Shown here in pieces: positions 35,624 through 44,476 of a stretch of 64,000 nucleotides of DNA. Both the position numbers and the translations under genes were made by a program. Every line of letters begins with the position of its first letter. The stretch's first letter is position 1. Location: the NCBI GenBank assembly GCA_012521705.1, contig JAAYLX010000001.1:34156-98155 (forward strand). Reading direction: 5' to 3'. The stretch is from Clostridiaceae bacterium (lineage in GTDB: Bacteria > Bacillota > Clostridia > DSM-8532). The notes below the pieces were generated by a model. That model was not told where the DNA came from. It saw only the letters and a program-made list of their open reading frames with translations, and ran no database searches.

Positions 35624-36751
35624 ATGAACAGGATTGACAGACATCAAAAATTCAGGAAGTACCCGATTTACATATTGATATTTGTTTTGATTTTTTCAGT
35701 ATTTTCTCCTGTTCTCAGCCGTGGGCAGGCAGAGTCCTCCACGTCCTTTGAAGAGACTTTGGAGCAAATCTCTGAAGATGAAAAGGCCATTGTAGAAGAC
35801 CTCTTTATCTTATCCCAGGAAATTGAAGGTATGAAAGCGGAAGAAGAAAAAGCAGGCAGGGAGATTGAATTGCTCAGTAAAGAAATATCTGAGCTTGACA
35901 AGTCCATTAATGCCCGCCAGAAACAATTCGACGAACAGTTAAGTATACTTGAACAGGTTCTTGTCGCTTATCAGAGGCGGGGCCCCGCTACCTTTATTGA
36001 GACCCTCCTTAATTCCAAAAACCTTTCCGATTTTATTAAAAATATCAATGTCATCAGGGAATTGGCCCACAATACCGATAAGCTTCTTTCCGACCTTCAG
36101 GAAGAGAAGAATCTCCTTACAGCAGAAAAGAACAAGCTGAATGAAAATATGAATATGCTTGCTGAAAAACGAAAAGAGCTTAAAGCAGCAATTGAAAGCA
36201 AAACAAGGCTCAAAGAGGAACAGGAAGCATACTTAAACTCGCTGAAAGAGAAACGGGAATACTTTGAACAACACCTCCACAGTATGGAGAAGATGTGGGA
36301 AGATATAAAAATCCTGTTTTCCAAGGTTGTCGAAGAATATACCATGATAATTTCCAACGGGTATTTTCCGCTGGAAGACTTTAATATAAGATACGGGCTC
36401 ACTTCCATCAAAGGTGCAATATATGACCACAGAATAAATGCCGTATTGGAAGTGTATTCAAAACTGCCGAAGCTGAAGTTTGATTTTTCACCCGGGGAAG
36501 TGTTGGTGGAAATCCCCGAAAAGAAACTAAGCCTGAAAGGCACCTTTGAAATAGCAAATGAAAGTTCCCTGAATTTTGTACCCAGCCAGGGAACCTTCCA
36601 TGGGATGGAACTTAAGGATTCATCATTAAAGGAATTGTTCCGGGACGGTTACCTTGCGATTGATTTCTCAGGTTTGGTTGGATCAGTAAAAATTAAGTCT
36701 ATCGAAATAAAAGACGGGTATATAGAATTTGAGACTTCTTCATTCTTCTGA
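35624..36751 (+). CDS. PcsB/CwlO-like coiled-coil protein partner of FtsEX
   Basis: 375 residues. A signal peptide or anchor (about 14-34) is followed by a long coiled coil (about 42-240) with the PcsB N-terminal features: QKQFDEQLSILEQVLVAYQR, GPATFIETLLNSKNLSDFI, then KNLLTAEKNKLNENMNML. In PcsB, CwlO and EnvC this part docks on FtsX, and a C-terminal hydrolase domain cuts peptidoglycan. Here residues 245-375 show no NlpC/P60, CHAP or LytM motif; they look beta-rich. It is 24 bases before ftsE, so the three genes form an operon. Confidence 0.8.
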   Translation: MNRIDRHQKFRKYPIYILIFVLIFSVFSPVLSRGQAESSTSFEETLEQISEDEKAIVEDLFILSQEIEGMKAEEEKAGREIELLSKEISELDKSINARQKQFDEQLSILEQVLVAYQRRGPATFIETLLNSKNLSDFIKNINVIRELAHNTDKLLSDLQEEKNLLTAEKNKLNENMNMLAEKRKELKAAIESKTRLKEEQEAYLNSLKEKREYFEQHLHSMEKMWEDIKILFSKVVEEYTMIISNGYFPLEDFNIRYGLTSIKGAIYDHRINAVLEVYSKLPKLKFDFSPGEVLVEIPEKKLSLKGTFEIANESSLNFVPSQGTFHGMELKDSSLKELFRDGYLAIDFSGLVGSVKIKSIEIKDGYIEFETSSFF

Positions 36752-36775
36752 TGCATCATAAATGGAGGAAGAAAC

Positions 36776-37444
36776 ATGATTTTGGCGAAAGACGTATCTC
36801 TAACTTACATAGACGGGACAAAGGCTCTGAATAATATCAGCCTGAGTATTGGAATGGGGGAACTTGTATATATTACAGGCCCCAGTGGTTCAGGAAAGAC
36901 AAGCCTTCTAAAATTATTGATGGGCGTTGAATACCCGACTTCGGGTTTAATTTCCGTTCTGGGGCAGGAGATAAGGAGGGAACAGAGCCGGAATATCAGA
37001 AAAATGAGGAAGGCTGTTGGCCCGGTTTTTCAGGATTTCAGGCTTATTAAAGGCAGAACGGCTTTGGATAATGTAATGATGGGACTCAGGTTTTTGGGCT
37101 TTTCTCACAAAGAAATGAAGGAAGAAGCCGTAAAAGCTCTTACCGAAGTAGGGCTTGAACACAAAATAACTTCCCCCGTTGAAAACCTGTCATGGGGCGA
37201 GGCTCAGAGGGTTGCCATAGCGAGGGCGGTTGCCAGAAAACCCGCTTTAATTCTGGCTGATGAGCCTACAGGAAACCTTGATTCATCAAATGCAATCAAT
37301 ATTCTGAATCTGCTGACATCCCTTAAGAAAGAGAACACCACAGTTATCATAACCACCCATGCCACGCATCTTATAGAAAGCCAGAAGAACGCTGTGTTTA
37401 TAAAACTGAAGGATGGCGACATTCTTGACGTGATACGGGGGTAA
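36776..37444 (+). CDS. ftsE: Cell division ATP-binding protein FtsE
   Basis: 222 residues. Walker A GPSGSGKTS, signature LSWGEAQRVAIARAVA, Walker B LILADEPTGNLDS and switch histidine in ITTHATH are present. The signature LSWGE departs from the usual LSGGE; the middle Gly is replaced by Trp. The DEPTGNLD form is that of FtsE and LolD-like ATPases. With FtsX it makes an ATP-driven membrane switch that activates wall hydrolysis at the septum. ATG follows GGAGG. Confidence 0.92.
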   Translation: MILAKDVSLTYIDGTKALNNISLSIGMGELVYITGPSGSGKTSLLKLLMGVEYPTSGLISVLGQEIRREQSRNIRKMRKAVGPVFQDFRLIKGRTALDNVMMGLRFLGFSHKEMKEEAVKALTEVGLEHKITSPVENLSWGEAQRVAIARAVARKPALILADEPTGNLDSSNAINILNLLTSLKKENTTVIITTHATHLIESQKNAVFIKLKDGDILDVIRG

Positions 37445-37450
37445 TATTCA

Positions 37451-38356
37451 ATGAGGTTGATTTTATCCAATACAGGCTACTTTTTTAAGGAAATTAAAAA
37501 CATAATCAAGACAAACCTTCTGTCCAATATATTCTCTTTTGTGGGCACTTTTCTTATACTTTTTATTCTTGCCATGGTTGTGGCAGGCTGGAATATCAGT
37601 AACAGCCTGGTTCAGATGCTGAAAGACGAGGCTGAAATCAGTGCTTATTTTGATGAAAGTATCAGCCTCAGCGACTATGATAAACTTTCAGCCCAGTTAA
37701 GAGAGCTTGAAGGAGTTCTTAATGTACGAGTAGTTGATGAATCTGAAGCATACGAAAAAATGAAAAATGTATTGGGCAATGAAGCAGAAATTCTTGGCCT
37801 TTTTGAGGACAATCCCTTTGAAGCATATTTGGAAGTAAGAATTGAGCTTGATGAGGCAGGCAGACTAACTGAGGAGATACAGGGCATAAGGGGCATCCGG
37901 TATGTCAGGGATAACAGGGAAGTCCTGAAACAAATAGAAGGTATAGTAAGCACTTTGAACTCAATTGGTTTTCTGATTATTGCCGCAGTTGGGATAACAA
38001 CGCTTGTTATCATATCCCATCTGATAAGACAGGGAATATACAACAATATGCATCAAATCCAGACTCTGAAGCTCTTAGGAGCATCGGATACTTTTATCGG
38101 ATTTCCCTTTTTTATGGTCGGGCTTTTAATAACCCTCGGAGGGGGGTTACTTGCAAGCATTATTATGGTACTGCTTATCAATACCGGGTTTGCCCAAATG
38201 TCGGGCTCCATTCGCTTTATTCCGCTTCCGCCTGAGGCAGAGCTTGTTCAGACTGTGGTTGCTGTAATTTTGTCAGTAAGCGCAGTTCTTGGAGTTTTAG
38301 GCAGTCTTTTTGGCCTTACTTCCATAAAGGAGGATACAAGTTCGGCAAAGAATTAG
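37451..38356 (+). CDS. ftsX: Cell division protein FtsX
   Basis: 301 residues with the FtsX architecture: one N-terminal membrane segment (about 20-45), an extracytoplasmic domain (about 46-165, ISAYFDESISLSDYDKLSA and onward, with the FEDNPFEAYLEVRI strand), and three C-terminal membrane segments containing the LKLLGASDTFIGFPFFMVG loop. The outer domain receives the coiled-coil partner encoded upstream. Six bases separate it from ftsE. A strong terminator ends the operon. Confidence 0.93.
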   Translation: MRLILSNTGYFFKEIKNIIKTNLLSNIFSFVGTFLILFILAMVVAGWNISNSLVQMLKDEAEISAYFDESISLSDYDKLSAQLRELEGVLNVRVVDESEAYEKMKNVLGNEAEILGLFEDNPFEAYLEVRIELDEAGRLTEEIQGIRGIRYVRDNREVLKQIEGIVSTLNSIGFLIIAAVGITTLVIISHLIRQGIYNNMHQIQTLKLLGASDTFIGFPFFMVGLLITLGGGLLASIIMVLLINTGFAQMSGSIRFIPLPPEAELVQTVVAVILSVSAVLGVLGSLFGLTSIKEDTSSAKN

Positions 38357-38434
38357 TTTTATTTGTAAGAATCTGAAATATTCTTTTACCATTATCAATA
38401 GGTTTCCATAGTTAAATTTCCTGTTTGAATTTCG

Positions 38435-38463
38435 AAATCACTGCTTGAGGCAGTGATTTTTTT
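38435..38463 (+). terminator. Terminator of the ftsEX operon
   Basis: AAATCACTGC and GCAGTGATTT make a 10-bp stem with a 5-base loop, leading into a T7 run. Confidence 0.88.
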
Positions 38464-38517
38464 GCATTTTAGTGGAACTATAAGTTAAAAATAATTCTGT
38501 TTAAGAGGTATCATCAG

Positions 38518-39909
38518 GTGATTTTTCATAAAGGTATATTCGACAGTCTAAGCTTTATAGACAAACTGAGCCATGAGGAAAAGCAGGAGCTAAATGAAGC
38601 AATTAAAAGAGGGTTTGAAGCTCTACTTCCCAACCAAAATTATTTCACATTAAAGCTTATGGAATTGTGCGAGAGGTACGGGGAGGAAGATTCGTCCTTT
38701 GCGATAATGCTTATAGACATAAATGACCTGAAATATATAAATGACACACTTGGTTTTGAGACAGGAAACCAACTGATGATTGAAATTAGCCGGAGAATTA
38801 ATGATTTTTTCGGGAAGGAAGCATTTATTTGCCGCTATTCATGGGATCAGTTCGGAGTTGCGCTTAAATCAGGTTCCATGAAGGAATGGGAGGGCCAGGC
38901 AGAAGGTTTAATTAACCTTTTTAAAAATGATTTTAGGATTGGAAAATACAATTTAATCGTTGGAATCAATGTAGGGATGAGCATTTATACCCAAGACGCA
39001 GATAATGCGGAATCCCTGCTGAAATGCTCCAACATCGCACTCTTAAGGTCCAAACGTGAAGGGAAGAACAGGTATGTCTTTTATTCATCGAACATAGGAG
39101 TCATTGACTACAAGCATTTTGCCCTGAGAAATGACCTTCATAAATCAGTAGAAAACATTGAGCTGAGAGTATATTACCAGCCGTTGGTAAATCTGAGCAA
39201 CAACGATATTCTCGGAGCAGAGGCATTAATAAGGTGGCAGCATCCGAACTGGGGTATGATACCACCTGCAGAGTTTATTCCCATAGCGGAAGAAACCGGA
39301 TTTATCATTAATATGGGGAAATGGCTTTTAAGGGAAGTATGTAGAGATTACAGCCATTGGATGGCCAGGCGATTAAAGCCCATAAAAGTGGCTGTCAACT
39401 ATTCACCGGTCCAGTTTTTTGAAGAAAATTTTGTGGATAATATACTTGAAATTACGGAAGAGTTTGGCCTTAATCCGCGCTTTCTGATAGTCGAGCTCAC
39501 AGAAAATGTGCTTTTGAAATACCCCGAAAAGACAATAGCCGATATTAATAAACTCCATGAATCGGGAATACAAGTGGCGCTTGATGATTTCGGGACCGGT
39601 TATTCATCCCTCTCTTATCTGGGGTCACTCAATATTGACATTGTCAAGATTGACAGATCCTTTATTAAAAACGCCATTTCACACCCAACATCAGAAATCA
39701 TAACCAGGAATGTCATAAGACTTGTGCGGGAGCTCAAACTTAAAATTTGCGCGGAAGGAATCGAGAATTATGAACAATTGGTTTATTTGCGCAGTCTCAA
39801 CTGCTATACCGGCCAGGGTTATTTATTCAGCAAGCCGGTACCTTCGGAAAAATTCGATATGATTCTTGAAGAAGGAAAATGTACCCCCGCAGAATTGTCA
39901 AATCGCTAA
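38518..39909 (+). CDS. Degenerate GGDEF plus EAL cyclic-di-GMP phosphodiesterase
   Basis: 463 residues. A GGDEF-fold domain (about 45-200) starts IMLIDINDLKYINDTLG, but the catalytic motif reads SWDQF in place of GGDEF, so it should not make cyclic-di-GMP; it may bind GTP or regulate. The EAL domain (about 215-455) keeps AEALIRW, VELTENVLL, DDFGTGYSSLSYL, KIDRSFI and the late CAEGIEN, so hydrolysis of cyclic-di-GMP is expected. No membrane segment or sensor domain. GTG start with AAGAGG upstream. It is followed 20 bases later by a second signalling protein gene. Confidence 0.9.
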   Translation: MIFHKGIFDSLSFIDKLSHEEKQELNEAIKRGFEALLPNQNYFTLKLMELCERYGEEDSSFAIMLIDINDLKYINDTLGFETGNQLMIEISRRINDFFGKEAFICRYSWDQFGVALKSGSMKEWEGQAEGLINLFKNDFRIGKYNLIVGINVGMSIYTQDADNAESLLKCSNIALLRSKREGKNRYVFYSSNIGVIDYKHFALRNDLHKSVENIELRVYYQPLVNLSNNDILGAEALIRWQHPNWGMIPPAEFIPIAEETGFIINMGKWLLREVCRDYSHWMARRLKPIKVAVNYSPVQFFEENFVDNILEITEEFGLNPRFLIVELTENVLLKYPEKTIADINKLHESGIQVALDDFGTGYSSLSYLGSLNIDIVKIDRSFIKNAISHPTSEIITRNVIRLVRELKLKICAEGIENYEQLVYLRSLNCYTGQGYLFSKPVPSEKFDMILEEGKCTPAELSNR

Positions 39910-39929
39910 TTCAACGGAGAGGAAGCTGA

Positions 39930-41891
39930 ATGAACAGAAATACGGCTCATAACAAGGAGAATATTAATTATAACGAACTGTTCCGGATTTTTATCGATGC
40001 GGTGGACGACTTTGTTTTTTTGAAGGACGAGAACTTACGGTATGTTTTTGTCAATGAAAAACTTGAGAAACTCTTCGGCAAACCACAAAACGAGATTATA
40101 GGGAAAAGTGATGATGAACTTGAAGAAAATGAGTTAATTAAAGCAATCCGGAGTACTGACGTTACAGTTCAGCAAGAGGGGATTTCAGTTTCCGAGGCAA
40201 TAAAATTTGGGGATAAAATCTATCAGTCAAAGAAGTTCCCGGTCAGGTTCCTTAACGGAAAATTTGGAGTAGGAGGTTTTATTGAGGATATAACCAAAAA
40301 ATACCGAAACGAACGAAAGAGCAGGAAGGCCCTCGAAAGGAACATGATTCTTGTTGATATAATGAGCAGAAAATATGATTCCATTGAGGAACACTTTGAC
40401 TACGCATTAAACAAGCTTATAAGGCTTACTGACAGCAAGTATGGATATATTTTTCTTTACAGCGAGGAAGATAAGGAGTTTACCTTGCAATCCTGGTCTG
40501 AAGGAGTAATGGCCGAGTGTGCGTTAATAGAAAAACTATCCAGGTACCAGCTTTCCAAAATGGGACTTTGGGGGGAAGTGGTACGTCAGAGAAGGCCAAT
40601 TGTCATAAACGATTTCCAGAGCCCCAACCCTCTGAAAAGGGGTTATCCTGAAGGACATGTGCCATTAACCAAATTCATGTCGGTACCAATTTTCATAGAT
40701 AACAGGATAGTTGCCACTGTAGGCCTTGCCAACAAGGAAGAAGACTATGACGATGATGATATTTACCATGTCACTGCCCTGATGCACGGGGTGTGGAACC
40801 ACAAGGAAAGACAGGAAGCCTTCATGCAAATGAAAAAATACAATGACGAGGTTATACACCTGAGTTATCATGATGCCCTCACAGGCCTGTATAACAGAAG
40901 GTTCTTTGAGGAGGAGGTAAAGAGGCTGGACACTCAAAGGAATCTTCCTTTATCGATAGTTATGGGGGATGTAAATGGCCTTAAAATGGCCAATGACATA
41001 TTCGGCCATGAAGCCGGAGATATGTTGTTGAAAACTGCTGCCCAAATTATGAAAAAATGCTGCAGGGCAGATGATATTATTGCAAGATGGGGTGGCGATG
41101 AATACATCATCTTGCTGCCTAAAACAACCACAGAAGAAGCCGAAAAAATTGCCCGAAGAATTAAAACCTCACTTGCAGAAACTAAAATTTATGCCATTTA
41201 TGGCAGCATCTCAATCGGCTGCGGGACAAAACATTTTGCTCATGAAGATATTCAGAGGGTGATAGAGGCTGCCGAAGAAAAAATGTATCTGGAAAAAACG
41301 CTGGGTAGTAAAAAATTCAATAAACAGATTATAAAAGAAATAATGGACACCCTCATTACAATCCTGCCCGGAGCCGAAGACCATTTCAGACGGGTGAGCA
41401 TATTGTCCGGAAAAATTGGTGAGAGATTGGGTCTTCCCGAACACGAGCTCAATAAACTCAAAAGCGCAGCACTGTTACATGATATAGGATTAATAGCCAT
41501 AGACAGAAAAATTCTTGGAAAGAAAGGAAACTTTACTGAAAATGATATGGAAAAGTTCAGACAATGCCCTGTAATTGGCTTTAGAATCCTGAACTCCTCT
41601 CCTGATGCTTTAGAGCTTGCGGAGTATGTATTGAGCCATCAGGAAAGGTGGGATGGAACAGGTTACCCCAAGGGTTTAAAGGGTGAAGAAATTCCTTTCC
41701 TGTCACGAATAATTGCTCTGGCGAAAAAATATGACCAGAGCCGGCACGGTTTTATGTGCAATGAAAAAATGAGTGTGAATGAAGCCGTAAAATATATCCG
41801 GGACAATTCAGGAATCCTGTTTGACCCTAAGGTAGTAAGCGCATTTATAGATGTTATTTCGAACTTATCTTTCGACGATTCCGGTCTTTAA
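39930..41891 (+). CDS. PAS-GAF-GGDEF-HD signalling protein
   Basis: 653 residues, with four modules. A PAS domain is at about 10-120 (DDFVFLKDENLRYVFVNEKL), a GAF domain at about 145-290 with the YIFLYSEEDKEFTLQSWS start, and an active-looking GGDEF at about 310-460 (DAVIA-like VMGDVNGLKMANDIFG and RWGGDEYIILL). The HD-GYP-like domain at about 465-640 has LLHDIGLIAIDRKIL and SHQERWDGTGYPKGLKG. It could both make and break cyclic-di-GMP, with input sensed by PAS and GAF. No membrane segments. It probably shares a transcript with the preceding gene. Confidence 0.92.
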   Translation: MNRNTAHNKENINYNELFRIFIDAVDDFVFLKDENLRYVFVNEKLEKLFGKPQNEIIGKSDDELEENELIKAIRSTDVTVQQEGISVSEAIKFGDKIYQSKKFPVRFLNGKFGVGGFIEDITKKYRNERKSRKALERNMILVDIMSRKYDSIEEHFDYALNKLIRLTDSKYGYIFLYSEEDKEFTLQSWSEGVMAECALIEKLSRYQLSKMGLWGEVVRQRRPIVINDFQSPNPLKRGYPEGHVPLTKFMSVPIFIDNRIVATVGLANKEEDYDDDDIYHVTALMHGVWNHKERQEAFMQMKKYNDEVIHLSYHDALTGLYNRRFFEEEVKRLDTQRNLPLSIVMGDVNGLKMANDIFGHEAGDMLLKTAAQIMKKCCRADDIIARWGGDEYIILLPKTTTEEAEKIARRIKTSLAETKIYAIYGSISIGCGTKHFAHEDIQRVIEAAEEKMYLEKTLGSKKFNKQIIKEIMDTLITILPGAEDHFRRVSILSGKIGERLGLPEHELNKLKSAALLHDIGLIAIDRKILGKKGNFTENDMEKFRQCPVIGFRILNSSPDALELAEYVLSHQERWDGTGYPKGLKGEEIPFLSRIIALAKKYDQSRHGFMCNEKMSVNEAVKYIRDNSGILFDPKVVSAFIDVISNLSFDDSGL

Positions 41892-42093
41892 GACCTGGAT
41901 GTGATTAATTTATTAACAGTAATTAAGATTAATCAGTTATTCAGCTCAATTACAAATAATTTTTTCAAAATGCGGCATAAGCCGCATAAAAGATATATAA
42001 TAAAGTTGGGACAGAGAAAAGAGTCTGAACCTGTTGTCATATTAAGGTGTCTAATTTGACAGAAAGAATATTTGCAGAATTGGAGGCATCGAT

Positions 42094-42780
42094 ATGAAAA
42101 AAAGTATCAGCATAATTTTATTGGTTTTTGTTTTGATTTTGACCGCAGCATGCGGAAGGCTTGATACCCCTAAGAATAATGAAACAGCTACACCCGACGG
42201 GCAAATCAACAATGGTGAGGCAACTTCCGGGCCTGATGAAAATATGGAAGAAACACCTGCCGTATCTGAAGAAGACAGAGTGCGTATTGTGAAGGAAAGG
42301 GCGGATAAAGCGCTTGAACTTATCAAGGCTTATGATATGGACGGACTTTCTGAGATGGTCCATCCTGAAAAGGGTGTCCGTTTTACTCCTTACGGGTATG
42401 TTGATTTGAAAAATGACCTTGTGTTTACCAAAGAAGAGGTTGCAAAACTTGGAACAGATACAAAGAAATATGTCTGGGGCAGCTATGATGGCACAGGCGA
42501 CCCTATTGGACTTACTTTTGCGGATTATTACAAGCAGTTCATATATGACGTGGATTTTGTAAATGCCGAGAAGACAAGCGTCAACGAAAGGCTGGGAAAG
42601 GGTAATTCAATTGATAACAGCGCTGAAGTATACAAGGATGCTTATGTAGTGGAATATCATTTTTCAGGCTTTGACACGAAATACGAAGGTATGGACTGGA
42701 AAAGCTTAAGGCTGGTATTGTCAGAATATGATGGTACGTGGTATATTGTTGGAATAATCCATGACCAGTGGACAATTTAG
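42094..42780 (+). CDS. Hypothetical lipoprotein
   Basis: 228 residues. The lipobox LTAAC puts the lipidated Cys near residue 20. A disordered Pro/Thr/Asn/Glu-rich linker (about 25-65) separates the anchor from the folded part. That part, with KALELIKAYDMDGLSEMVHP, KEEVAKLG and KYVWGSYDGTGDPI, is alpha-beta and reminiscent of NTF2-like clostridial lipoproteins. GGAGG precedes the ATG. A hairpin ATGCGGC/GCCGCAT (41970-41987) lies upstream without a U run. Confidence 0.65.
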   Translation: MKKSISIILLVFVLILTAACGRLDTPKNNETATPDGQINNGEATSGPDENMEETPAVSEEDRVRIVKERADKALELIKAYDMDGLSEMVHPEKGVRFTPYGYVDLKNDLVFTKEEVAKLGTDTKKYVWGSYDGTGDPIGLTFADYYKQFIYDVDFVNAEKTSVNERLGKGNSIDNSAEVYKDAYVVEYHFSGFDTKYEGMDWKSLRLVLSEYDGTWYIVGIIHDQWTI

Positions 42781-42828
42781 TACTGGGTGCGATTTACGCA
42801 CTCCATAAAAGATATAGAGAGGATTATT

Positions 42829-44280
42829 ATGTCAATCGATCGGAACGAAACAAGAAATCTTATTATGCTCACAGACTTCTATGAGTTTACAATGGCGAAT
42901 GGCTATTATCTCAATGGTTTTGCAGATAAAGTAGCCTGTTTTGACTTGTTTTTCAGGAAGATTCCTGATGGCGGGGGATTTGCTATTTTTGCGGGTCTGG
43001 AACAGGCCATTGAGTTTTTGGACAATTTAAAATTCAGTGATGAAGATATTCAGTATTTAAGAAGCAGGAACCTCTTCACGGAAGATTTTCTGTCCTATCT
43101 TAAGGATTTCAAATTTTCCTGCGACGTATGGGCGGTTCCTGAGGGAACACCTGTATTTCCGGGCGAACCTTTAGTGACTGTAAAGGGTCCAATTATCCAG
43201 GCACAGCTCATTGAGACAATGCTTCTTCTTACAATAAACCACCAGAGCCTTATTGCTACCAAGGCCAACAGAATAGTAAGGGCGGCAGACGGAAGGCCGG
43301 TAATGGAATTTGGAGCCAGACGTGCCCACAGCTATGACAGTGCCATTTATGGAAGCAGGGCTGCTTATATAGGTGGCTGCGTAGGAACTTCCTGTACAAT
43401 TTCAGATATAGATATGAACATTCCAGCCGGTGGTACAATGGCCCATAGCTGGATTCAGGTATTCGATGATGAGCTTGAAGCTTTCAGGGCTTATGCCAGG
43501 GCTTACCCTGATGAATGTATTTTGCTTGTTGACACTTATAATGTTCTGAAATCCGGGATTCCCAATGCAATAAAGGTTTTCAATGAAGAAGTCCTCCCGA
43601 GAGGATTTAGGCCAAAAGGCGTCAGGATAGACAGCGGGGATTTGACCTACCTGTCCATAGAGGCAAGGAAGATGCTTGATGAGGCGGGATTCCCCGATTG
43701 CAAGATTATTGCTTCCAACGCCCTCGACGAATATCTGATCAGGGAATTACTCATTCAGGGCGCAAAGATTGATGTCTTTGGGGTTGGTGAAAGGTTAATC
43801 ACCTCCATGAGCGATCCTGTATTTGGCGGTGTCTATAAATTGGCGGGAATTGAGAAGGACGGCGTTTTAATTCCCAAGATAAAAATAAGTGAAAATGTGG
43901 ATAAAATAACGAACCCATCCCTTAAGCAGGTGTTCAGGCTTTATGACAAGAAAAACGGCAAGGCTATCGCCGATGTGGTTGCTCTCTTTGATGAAGAAAT
44001 TGATGAAACAAAGCCATATAAAATATTTGATCCCATCCATACATGGAAGAAGAAAATTCTTACTGATTATTCTGTCCGCAAGTTGATGGTAAAGGTGTTT
44101 GACCAAGGTAAATGTGTCTATAAGAGCCCTTCACTGGATGAAATTCAAAAGTACTGCAAGGAACAGATAAACACCCTGTGGGAGGATATTTCGAGGATTG
44201 AGAACCCACGTAGGTATTTTGTCGATCTGTCCTATAATTTATGGACTCTTAAAAACGAACTTTTGAATGAATTCAGTTGA
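42829..44280 (+). CDS. pncB: Nicotinate phosphoribosyltransferase
   Basis: 483 residues from the ATG at 42829, which follows AGAGAGGA. It makes nicotinate mononucleotide from nicotinate and PRPP for NAD salvage. The start IMLTDFYEFTMANGYYLNG, the FDLFFRKIPDGGGFAIFAGL strand, EFGARRAHSYDSAIYGSRAA with the catalytic His, and HSWIQVF are family hallmarks of the Firmicutes long form. RIDSGDLTYLS and GVGERLITS form the PRPP and product sites. It is only 49 bases behind the lipoprotein gene; no other NAD genes are close. Confidence 0.95.
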   Translation: MSIDRNETRNLIMLTDFYEFTMANGYYLNGFADKVACFDLFFRKIPDGGGFAIFAGLEQAIEFLDNLKFSDEDIQYLRSRNLFTEDFLSYLKDFKFSCDVWAVPEGTPVFPGEPLVTVKGPIIQAQLIETMLLLTINHQSLIATKANRIVRAADGRPVMEFGARRAHSYDSAIYGSRAAYIGGCVGTSCTISDIDMNIPAGGTMAHSWIQVFDDELEAFRAYARAYPDECILLVDTYNVLKSGIPNAIKVFNEEVLPRGFRPKGVRIDSGDLTYLSIEARKMLDEAGFPDCKIIASNALDEYLIRELLIQGAKIDVFGVGERLITSMSDPVFGGVYKLAGIEKDGVLIPKIKISENVDKITNPSLKQVFRLYDKKNGKAIADVVALFDEEIDETKPYKIFDPIHTWKKKILTDYSVRKLMVKVFDQGKCVYKSPSLDEIQKYCKEQINTLWEDISRIENPRRYFVDLSYNLWTLKNELLNEFS

Positions 44281-44476
44281 GATTTTTGTTTCAGGGTATT
44301 GAATTTCTCCTGAAGTATTGATTTAATATGATAGGCTTTAATACATTTCTGATATTCACTTGAGATTTTTGCTCAAATGAGCTCAGTGAAGTATGTCGGC
44401 ATTACAATCTTGTTTGTGATTAATATGCTTTTGCAAAATGAAGCCCGATATATACATTTCAACTGGGAGAGTAGTC

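Noticed and set aside
42056-42061. TTGACA upstream of the lipoprotein gene at 42094
   Set aside because: It is too close to the start codon to leave room for a -10 element and a ribosome binding site.
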